A stretch of DNA of 6,752 nucleotides. It comes from Lachnospiraceae bacterium (GTDB lineage: Bacteria; Bacillota; Clostridia; Lachnospirales; Lachnospiraceae). The notes beneath the pieces were generated by a model, which was given only the letters and a program-made list of their open reading frames with translations, had not been told where the DNA came from and did not search any database. This document shows positions 1 to 5,042 of this stretch, piece by piece. Location of the stretch: positions 1 through 6,752 of the forward strand of contig JAFRCB010000264.1 in the NCBI GenBank assembly GCA_017404585.1, written 5' to 3'. The translations under genes were made by a program, and so were the position numbers. Each line of letters opens with the position of its first letter. Within the stretch, counting starts at the first letter, position 1.

Positions 1-173
1 GCTTCGAAAACTCAGCCCACGGCAACATGCAGAAGATCGACATGGGAATCGCCCTGTGTCATTTCTCGCTTGGAGCGAAGGAAGCCGGCCTGACCGCGGA
101 CTTTGAAATCCATGATCCCGGAATTCCGACACCGGACAATACGGAGTATGTCGCGTCTTATCGCATTATGTAG
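1..173 (+). CDS. Nitroreductase-family protein, C-terminal fragment
   Basis: The reading frame is open from the left edge (codons in phase with position 3) and ends at TAG 171-173, leaving 56 complete residues of a gene that begins outside the window. The fragment contains QKIDMGIALCHFSLGAKEAGL. An [I/L]DMGIA[L/M]CHFELGA-type segment is typical of the C-terminal half of the TM1586-like nitroreductase family, FMN-binding proteins that are usually unannotated oxidoreductases. The flavin-binding N-terminal part is not in view, so substrate and cofactor cannot be judged. The gene converges on the acetyltransferase gene with only 7 nt between stop codons. Its likely terminator (211-236) lies inside that neighbour. 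The family call rests on this one conserved stretch. Confidence 0.72.
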   Translation, partial: FENSAHGNMQKIDMGIALCHFSLGAKEAGLTADFEIHDPGIPTPDNTEYVASYRIM

Positions 174-180
174 AAGAATT

Positions 181-729
181 TCAGAGCATTTTCCTGAGTA
201 TGTGCCTCACGGCCCCTTCATAAAGGGGCCTTGTTTCTACGATTTCATATCCTGATTTCAGGAAGTTTTTCAGGCTGTACTCGTTTCCGGGGGCTATGGT
301 TACGAACGATTCCTCCGCGCCGTGACGCTTGGCTTCCTCTTCACGGATCTTGACGAACAGCCTCTGCAGACCGTATCCTCTGTAGGCGCTGTCAACGATG
401 GTGATCTCCAGGGAAACGCATTTCGGCAGCCGCTCCTCGGGATAACCGATGTACGTTCCGTAATTCCTGTGGGAGATCCGGTTGGCGATCATCATGGTAA
501 AAGCCACCATGCGGCCATTGTGGTATGTTCCATAGCAGTAATCTTCAAGCAGTGATTCGTGTATTTCAGGCTCTTCTACTATAGCGTACAGCTCCGGATC
601 GGCGATTTCGTCATATACCTTTTGCTGCAGTTCCATGATGTCTGAGAGATCAGCCTCTGTACACTGGCGTATCAGGAATTCTTCTTCCTGACCGGAGTGC
701 CGGAGCAAAGTGAATGTTTTACAGTACAT
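181..729 (-). CDS. GNAT-family N-acetyltransferase
   Basis: A 182-residue protein, the usual size for a single-domain GNAT enzyme, which transfers an acetyl group from acetyl-CoA to an amine in the cytoplasm. Residues 106-128 form motif A: the strand SLEITIVDSAYRGYG followed by a helix. The pyrophosphate-binding loop RGYGLQ (117-122) has Q where the consensus has G or A. Residues 146-162 (APGNEYSLKNFLKSGYEI region) match motif B, with the conserved Asn and the terminal 'SGYE'. The N-terminal IRQCTEADLSDIMELQ resembles the usual first strand and helix. The start is ATG at 729, with GGAGG (739-743 on the complement) 9 nt upstream. The substrate cannot be predicted. The gene is monocistronic, divergent from the desulfidase gene and convergent with the nitroreductase. 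Confidence 0.88.
   Translation of the reverse strand: MYCKTFTLLRHSGQEEEFLIRQCTEADLSDIMELQQKVYDEIADPELYAIVEEPEIHESLLEDYCYGTYHNGRMVAFTMMIANRISHRNYGTYIGYPEERLPKCVSLEITIVDSAYRGYGLQRLFVKIREEEAKRHGAEESFVTIAPGNEYSLKNFLKSGYEIVETRPLYEGAVRHILRKML
211..236 (+). terminator. Intrinsic terminator inside the opposing gene
   Basis: A perfect 8-bp stem (GGCCCCTT at 211-218, AAGGGGCC at 223-230) with a 4-nt loop is followed on the + strand by TTGTTT. It begins 38 nt after the nitroreductase stop, so it fits as that gene's terminator. It lies wholly within codons 167-173 of the minus-strand acetyltransferase gene. On the minus strand no T-run follows the stem, so it should act in the + direction only. Confidence 0.6.
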
Positions 730-772
730 AGAACTTTGCCTCCACTTTGATTTCGCAGATTAATGATGCATA

Positions 773-800
773 ATTATATCGTGGTAAAGCGAAAAAGTAA
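773..800 (-). promoter_or_regulatory. Sigma-A-type promoter for the acetyltransferase gene
   Basis: On the minus strand a perfect -10 TATAAT (773-778) is preceded, 16 nt upstream, by TTACTT (795-800), which shares the leading TT of TTGACA. Transcription would start about 37 nt before the ATG, leaving room for the GGAGG site. The -10 is strong and the -35 weak. Confidence 0.5.
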
Positions 801-809
801 AGAGAATAA

Positions 810-837
810 TGATTTTCTTACAGTAGTGTGATAAAAT
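810..837 (+). promoter_or_regulatory. Candidate extended -10 promoter for the desulfidase gene
   Basis: TGATAAAAT at 829-837 forms an extended -10 (TG, one base, TAAAAT). A poor -35-like TGATTT lies at 810-815, 16 nt upstream. The predicted leader is about 65 nt. It runs back-to-back with the acetyltransferase promoter in the same intergenic region. No riboswitch or T-box-like fold was recognised in the leader. Confidence 0.42.
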
Positions 838-890
838 GAGCGTGTGGCGACAGCAAGATGAACAAGTAAAGATTAAAGATCAACCACATG

Positions 891-899
891 AAAGGAGAG
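891..899 (+). promoter_or_regulatory. Ribosome binding site that decides the desulfidase start
   Basis: AAAGGAGAG directly follows the upstream in-frame ATG (888-890) and lies 11 nt (counted from GGAG) before the ATG at 909. The 888 ATG has no purine-rich site before it. This supports translation from 909. Confidence 0.6.
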
Positions 900-908
900 T
901 CGGAACGG

Positions 909-2201
909 ATGGAACGAAACAGTGTGACATACCGGACCTACGTGGAAATCCTCGAGCGTGAACTGATCAGGGCGATGGGCTGTACAGAACCTATCGCAAT
1001 CGCCTATTGTGCAGCAAAAGCAAGGAGCGTTCTCGGCGAATTACCTGAAAAGGTCGAAATCAGTGCGAGCGGGAACATTATTAAAAATGTCAAAAGCGTA
1101 GTAGTCCCTAACACAGAAGGACGTAGAGGCATAGAGGTCGCGGCCTCGGTCGGTGTCCTCGGAGGTGACGCGGAAGCGGGACTTCTGGTCATAGCGGATA
1201 TACCGCAGGGGATAAAGGACCATATAGAAGCCTACTGCGACATTGCGGACATTCAGGTCGAACCGATGGAGTCGGAGAGTCTTCTGGATGTGGAAATAAG
1301 CGTGTGGGCAAGCGGTCACTGCGCAAAGGTTCACATAAAAGACGAACACACGAATATAGTATCAATCGAGAAAGATGGGGAAGTCATATTCAAGAAGACG
1401 GACGCCCATGAGGCTGACGCGGAAGACGGCCTGGATTACGATCTGCTGACCATCAGGGATATATTTGATTTTGCGACGACCTGCGATTTGTCTGACGTAA
1501 AGGACATTCTCGATAACCAGATAGCCTGCAACAAGGCAATCGCTGAGAAAGGCATAAATGAGAATTTCGGCGCGAACATAGGCAAGATACTCCTCAAGGC
1601 AGATCCGGACAACGTCAGGACAAAAGCAAAGGCAATGGCCGCCGCCGGTTCCGACGCGAGGATGGGCGGCTGCGAGCTTCCGGTAGTCATCAATTCGGGC
1701 AGCGGAAACCAGGGTCTGACTACATCTCTTCCGGTCATCGTATATGCCGAGGAAATGGGTGTTTCCAGAGAGGAGCTGTACCGCGGACTTCTCATTTCAA
1801 ATCTTGTAACGCTTCACGCTAAGACGGGAATCGGCAGACTTTCTGCCTACTGCGGAGTTGTTACCGCGGGAGCAGGTGCCGCGGCAGGCATAGCCTTCAT
1901 CAAGGGAGGCGATTTCAAGACGATATCTCATACAATCGTCAACACACTCGCGAGATCTTCGGGAATCGTATGTGACGGCGCAAAGGCATCATGCGCGGCG
2001 AAGATCGCCATCGCCGTGGAATCCGGTCTTATGGGATATGAAATGTACATGAACGGCAACCAGTTCTACAGCGGCGAGGGTCTGGTGCTCAAAGGCGTGG
2101 AGAACACAATCCGCAACTACGGATACCTCGGCAGGGTCGCCATGCACGAGACTAACGATGAAATCATCCGGATGATGATCAACAAGATTCAGGACAATTA
2201 A
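909..2201 (+). CDS. cyuA: L-cysteine desulfidase family protein (CyuA/UPF0597, serine dehydratase alpha-like)
   Basis: A 430-residue cytoplasmic enzyme of the SDH-alpha-like CyuA/YhaM family. Characterised members use a [4Fe-4S] cluster to break L-cysteine into pyruvate, ammonia and sulfide, and related proteins act on serine. Numbered from ATG 909, the motif GCTEP puts a cysteine at 25. Further conserved cysteines are Cys315 (AYCGVV) and Cys355 (IVCDGAKASC), 40 residues apart. This matches the spacing I recall for the essential cysteines 25, 282 and 322 of the Methanocaldococcus jannaschii enzyme. GSGNQG (264-269) is also conserved. An in-frame ATG at 888 would add seven residues but has no ribosome binding site and overlaps the one serving 909. 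The gene stands alone, with its own promoter and a terminator at 2216-2250, and converges on an amino acid permease. Serine dehydratase activity cannot be excluded. Confidence 0.88.
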   Translation: MERNSVTYRTYVEILERELIRAMGCTEPIAIAYCAAKARSVLGELPEKVEISASGNIIKNVKSVVVPNTEGRRGIEVAASVGVLGGDAEAGLLVIADIPQGIKDHIEAYCDIADIQVEPMESESLLDVEISVWASGHCAKVHIKDEHTNIVSIEKDGEVIFKKTDAHEADAEDGLDYDLLTIRDIFDFATTCDLSDVKDILDNQIACNKAIAEKGINENFGANIGKILLKADPDNVRTKAKAMAAAGSDARMGGCELPVVINSGSGNQGLTTSLPVIVYAEEMGVSREELYRGLLISNLVTLHAKTGIGRLSAYCGVVTAGAGAAAGIAFIKGGDFKTISHTIVNTLARSSGIVCDGAKASCAAKIAIAVESGLMGYEMYMNGNQFYSGEGLVLKGVENTIRNYGYLGRVAMHETNDEIIRMMINKIQDN

Positions 2202-2215
2202 AAACAGAATAAAAG

Positions 2216-2250
2216 AAGGGAGGCTGTGCATTGCACGCCTCCCTTTTATG
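2216..2250. terminator. Bidirectional intrinsic terminator
   Basis: A 9-bp stem (AAGGGAGGC 2216-2224 with GCCTCCCTT 2237-2245) continues past a bulged T into a 4-bp inner stem (GTGC/GCAC) with a 3-nt loop. On the + strand it is followed by TTTTATGTTT. On the minus strand it is followed by a T-rich stretch that includes a run of five T's. It ends both the desulfidase transcript and the convergent permease transcript. Confidence 0.88.
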
Positions 2251-2266
2251 TTTGCCGAAAGGGCAG

Positions 2267-3643
2267 TTATTCGTGTTTTTCATCTATCTTCGGCTGATCA
2301 ATCTGTACGGAGTTCATTCTAGGAAGACCGATGCAGATTACTACTACGAATACGATCAGATAGAAGACAACAGCCATGCGGTGCGCGAAGATCGCGGCGA
2401 TAACCATGAAAATGGAACCGAGTATGGCTACTACCGGAATAATCGGAGTGATGTTGTAATTTCCGATTTTCTTGATCAGCACAAGGAAGAGCGGTACGTA
2501 CATCGCATAGATCGTGATGATCGGAAGTTCTGATGTATCGAAGCAGAACGGGCCGAACCAAGGAGCAGTGAGGTTAGCTCCGTAGAAGTACAGCAGCCAC
2601 CAGCCTGCAACGAGCAGTCCCATGATGGACGCGTTGGTCGGCATGTTGGGAACAGAAGCAACCTGGCTGAACATCTTAGGGTTGTAGCCCTTGCCTCTGA
2701 TTGCCAGAGAGTAGAAACCTCTGACAGTAGCCATCATCAGACCGTTCAGTACTCCGTAGCAGGAAACGACGATCAGTACGAATACGCCTGTGCCGCCTAC
2801 TCTTGAGAACAGAGTGGTGAAGGCGATCTTGGCGCCTTCTTCGCCGCCGGCCATCATGGTTTCATTGTCGACAGCTCCCGCGAGACCAAGATAATAAACA
2901 ATGTAAATGAAAACAACGATCAGTGATCCGAAGAAGAGCGCGCGAGGCAGATTCTTCTTTGAATCCTTGATTTCGGAGTTGATGGATGTCGCAATGATCC
3001 AGCCTTCGTAAGCGAAGGACGTCGCGCATACTGCTGTGAACAGTGCAGGACCTGCAGGGCCCGCGTCCTGAGCTATGTAGCTGAAGTTCTCCATCGTCAT
3101 TCCGCTGTGGAGACCGAAGATAGTTCCTACGATAGCCATGAGCAGAAGCGGTATGAACTTGATGACTGTTGTCGTGACCTGCACTTTGCCTGCGATGACA
3201 GGGCTGAGTGAGTTGCAGACGTATGCCAGTATCAGAAGGAAACCGGCCAGCGCCATGGACTGCGGTCCGACAATATCCCATCCGATCAGTACGCTGAAGT
3301 ATCTGGCGGTAACCCATGCCAGTACGGAAGTCAGTGTAGGATAGTAGATGGTAGCCATGAACCATCCAACGATGTAACCGTACTTTTCTCCGCACATTTC
3401 CTCTGCGTAGTCAACGATACCATTGCACTTTTCATGGTGTGAAGCCAGTACGCCGAATACATAGGCGCAGGATACCATGATGATGCCGCCGATAAGCCAT
3501 GCCAGAATTCCGAGTGAGGTTCTTCCGTCGGTGCAGACGAGAATCTTCTCCGCCTTGAAGAAGACGCCGGATCCGACTACGATGCCGACTACAACGCATA
3601 TGGCTGTAATCAGACCGTATCTTTTTTCAAGTTGATTTTCCAT
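2267..3643 (-). CDS. APC-superfamily amino acid permease (LAT/SteT-like)
   Basis: A 458-residue integral membrane protein with about 12 hydrophobic helices, at roughly residues 10-29, 44-66, 87-115, 128-146, 156-178, 199-219, 236-258, 281-307, 334-354, 370-390, 399-420 and 423-440. Helix 1 carries GSGVF (24-28), the broken-helix loop that holds the amino acid backbone in APC transporters. Helix 6 has FAYEGW (210-215). It is followed by EIKDSKKNLPRA (224-235), close to the E-[IV]-K-[DN]-P-x-x-N-L-P-R-A segment of the LAT family. Length and motifs fit a proton-driven symporter or an exchanger such as SteT. The start ATG at 3643 has GGAG (3654-3657 on the complement) 10 nt upstream. Substrate is unknown. 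Convergence with the desulfidase gene suggests, but does not prove, a small neutral amino acid such as serine, threonine or cysteine. Confidence 0.88.
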   Translation of the reverse strand: MENQLEKRYGLITAICVVVGIVVGSGVFFKAEKILVCTDGRTSLGILAWLIGGIIMVSCAYVFGVLASHHEKCNGIVDYAEEMCGEKYGYIVGWFMATIYYPTLTSVLAWVTARYFSVLIGWDIVGPQSMALAGFLLILAYVCNSLSPVIAGKVQVTTTVIKFIPLLLMAIVGTIFGLHSGMTMENFSYIAQDAGPAGPALFTAVCATSFAYEGWIIATSINSEIKDSKKNLPRALFFGSLIVVFIYIVYYLGLAGAVDNETMMAGGEEGAKIAFTTLFSRVGGTGVFVLIVVSCYGVLNGLMMATVRGFYSLAIRGKGYNPKMFSQVASVPNMPTNASIMGLLVAGWWLLYFYGANLTAPWFGPFCFDTSELPIITIYAMYVPLFLVLIKKIGNYNITPIIPVVAILGSIFMVIAAIFAHRMAVVFYLIVFVVVICIGLPRMNSVQIDQPKIDEKHE

Positions 3644-3659
3644 TTACAATAATCTCCTC

Positions 3660-3674
3660 TATATATGATATATA
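3660..3674. repeat. AT-only palindrome next to the permease ribosome binding site
   Basis: TATATATGATATATA is a perfect 15-bp palindrome around a single central G. It abuts the AGAGGAG site of the permease and lies downstream of the predicted transcription start. The one-base centre makes an RNA hairpin unlikely, so it would act, if at all, as a DNA site. Low-complexity AT sequence could also produce it by chance. Confidence 0.35.
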
Positions 3675-3700
3675 ATGTAATCTAATGACACACCGCGCCC

Positions 3701-3729
3701 ATTATTACACTTTTTGGCCTTTGCGTCAA
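3701..3729 (-). promoter_or_regulatory. Sigma-A-type promoter for the permease gene
   Basis: On the minus strand TTGACG (3724-3729, five of six matching the -35 consensus) is separated by exactly 17 nt from AATAAT (3701-3706, a good -10). The predicted leader is about 50 nt. The -35 lies between the arms of the inverted repeat at 3712-3744, so a repressor bound there would block it. Confidence 0.6.
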
Positions 3730-3754
3730 CACCATAGACCAAAAGAAAACCAAA
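3712..3754. promoter_or_regulatory. Candidate operator: inverted and direct CCAAA half-sites
   Basis: TTTTGGCCT (3712-3720) and AGACCAAAA (3736-3744) form a 9-bp inverted repeat with one mismatch, flanking the permease -35. ACCAAA recurs at 3749-3754, exactly 11 bp after the copy at 3738-3743, about one helical turn. The cluster lies between the divergent permease and racemase-like genes and could control one or both. The regulator is not in the window. Confidence 0.35.
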
Positions 3755-3784
3755 GTTGTTCTTTCTGCGCGGCAGCCTTTGGAT

Positions 3785-3790
3785 TATACT
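3785..3790 (+). promoter_or_regulatory. Possible -10 element for the racemase-like gene
   Basis: TATACT matches five of six bases of the -10 consensus and lies about 25 nt before the ATG at 3816, leaving a short leader that still includes the ribosome binding site. No convincing -35 lies 16-18 nt upstream. TTGTTC at 3756-3761 is 23 nt away, which is too far. The true promoter may be elsewhere. Confidence 0.25.
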
Positions 3791-3815
3791 GAAAATGGAG
3801 AAAGGAAGAAACGTC

Positions 3816-5042
3816 ATGGGAGCATTAACAGGACTTAAAATACTTGATTTTTCAACGCTTTTGCCGGGGCCTTACGCGACGCTGGTGATGGCGGACATGG
3901 GCGCTGAAGTGATAAGCGTGGCGGCGCCGGACAGGAGAGATATTCTTACGGAATGGCCGCCGGTAATCGAAGGAACAGAAACAACAGCTGTCTCCGCGTG
4001 GATAAGGCGCAACAAGAAAACAGTGTGCCTCGATCTGAAGACGCCAATCGGTGTTGAAGCGGTCAGACGCCTGGTGAGAGATGAAGGATACGACATCATT
4101 CTGGAGCAGTTCCGGCCGGGCGTAATGCAAAAGCTGGGGCTGAGTTATGAGCAGCTTCGCGAGCTTAACCCGCGGCTCATATACTGCTCGCTCACGGGGT
4201 ACGGTCAGACAGGCCCGATGGCCTTGCGCGCGGGACATGACATCAACTATCTGTCCAGGTCAGGAAACATGTCTCAGGCAGGACGCGCTCAGACAGGACC
4301 GGTGCTTACCAATGTGCAGATTGCGGATGTAGCAGCAGGATCTATGAACAGCGTCATCAGCATACTCGCAGCCGTGAATTACCGCCACGAAACCGGGCGC
4401 GGACAGTACATCGATGTCGCGATGATGGACGGAGTCGTGCCTTTTAACGGCATGGACGGAGCGGCATTCCTCGGAGGCGGCGAAATGCCGGGAAGGGAAG
4501 AGCATCTGCTCAACGGCGGAACTGTATACGATTTCTATGAAACGGCGGACGGACGCTACATGAGCGTCGGATCACTGGAGCCAAAGTTCTTTGCGGCCTT
4601 ATGCAAAGGCCTCGGGCTCGAAGGTGAACCGGGCGCGGACCTGAAGCTCGATTCTCCGGAGACTAAAAAAAGAGTCCGTGAGGCTTTCGCGGCCCGGACC
4701 ATGAAAGAGTGGTGCGATGTATTTGCTGAGCTTGACGCTTGCGTGGAACCTGTTCTGACTCTTGAAGAAGCCCGGCAGGATGAACAGATACGCCTGCGCG
4801 GCATGATGCCGGAAGTGCCTGTTCCGACTGCCGCGGACGAGTCCTGTAACACAGAAGGAGCACCATCTCACAAAGAAAGACCTTCATCCGTGCGGCAGCT
4901 CGGATGCCCGCTGAAGCTGTCCGAGTGCCCGCCTGAATACAGGCACGCAGGATATCCTACGGGCTATCACACGCGGGAGATACTTGAGAAAATTGGATTC
5001 ACTGATGAGGAGATCAAAGAAGCCGCCGGGATTTCTAAATGA
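3816..5042 (+). CDS. CaiB/BaiF-family acyl-CoA enzyme, alpha-methylacyl-CoA racemase-like
   Basis: A 408-residue cytoplasmic protein of the CaiB/BaiF (type III CoA-transferase) fold, starting with the family's LKILDFSTLLPGPYATLVMADMGAEVI. The class also includes alpha-methylacyl-CoA racemases, which interconvert (R)- and (S)-2-methylacyl-CoAs. Here His141 (AGHDINY), Asp171 (IADVAAG) and Glu255 (SLEPKFF) match in context and spacing the catalytic His126/Asp156/Glu241 that I recall from the mycobacterial racemase. CoA-transferases need only the Asp, so a racemase is favoured. Residues 336-358 hold a low-complexity insertion before the conserved VRQLG, which partly explains a length above the usual 360-380. 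The start at ATG 3816 has AAAGGA 9 nt upstream. The in-frame ATG at 3795 and a TTG at 3756 lack such a site. The 3' end overlaps the galactokinase-family gene by 8 nt. The natural substrate is unknown. Confidence 0.87.
   Translation: MGALTGLKILDFSTLLPGPYATLVMADMGAEVISVAAPDRRDILTEWPPVIEGTETTAVSAWIRRNKKTVCLDLKTPIGVEAVRRLVRDEGYDIILEQFRPGVMQKLGLSYEQLRELNPRLIYCSLTGYGQTGPMALRAGHDINYLSRSGNMSQAGRAQTGPVLTNVQIADVAAGSMNSVISILAAVNYRHETGRGQYIDVAMMDGVVPFNGMDGAAFLGGGEMPGREEHLLNGGTVYDFYETADGRYMSVGSLEPKFFAALCKGLGLEGEPGADLKLDSPETKKRVREAFAARTMKEWCDVFAELDACVEPVLTLEEARQDEQIRLRGMMPEVPVPTAADESCNTEGAPSHKERPSSVRQLGCPLKLSECPPEYRHAGYPTGYHTREILEKIGFTDEEIKEAAGISK
4665..4699 (-). terminator. Weak terminator-like hairpin for the kinase, inside the racemase-like gene
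   Basis: On the minus strand GTCCG (4695-4699) pairs with CGGAC (4674-4678). A 3-bp GGC/GCC inner stem lies between them, and TC plus seven T's (complement of A7 at 4665-4671) follows. It is about 340 nt beyond the kinase stop. The stem is short and interrupted, and the T-run is the complement of two lysine codons in the racemase-like gene, so coincidence is quite possible. Confidence 0.25.

Noticed and set aside
888..908. ATG at 888 as the desulfidase start.
   Set aside because: No ribosome binding site lies upstream, and the first codons are themselves the AAAGGAGAG site for ATG 909. Starting at 909 also places the key cysteine at residue 25, as in a characterised homologue.
836..958. A short + strand frame starting at ATG 836 and overlapping the start of the desulfidase gene in another frame, as a possible leader peptide.
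   Set aside because: Its ATG overlaps the predicted -10 element, it has no ribosome binding site, and it shows no run of a regulatory amino acid.
3355..3365. A third copy of the CCATGAACCAT repeat seen in the kinase leader.
   Set aside because: It lies inside the permease coding region, where it encodes a conserved-looking Trp-Phe-Met, and has no partner copy at 23 bp.
3756..3815. N-terminal extension of the racemase-like protein from TTG 3756 or ATG 3795.
   Set aside because: Neither has a ribosome binding site, the added residues do not fit the family, and a -10-like TATACT would lie inside the extension. ATG 3816 has AAAGGA at 9 nt and gives the standard N-terminus.
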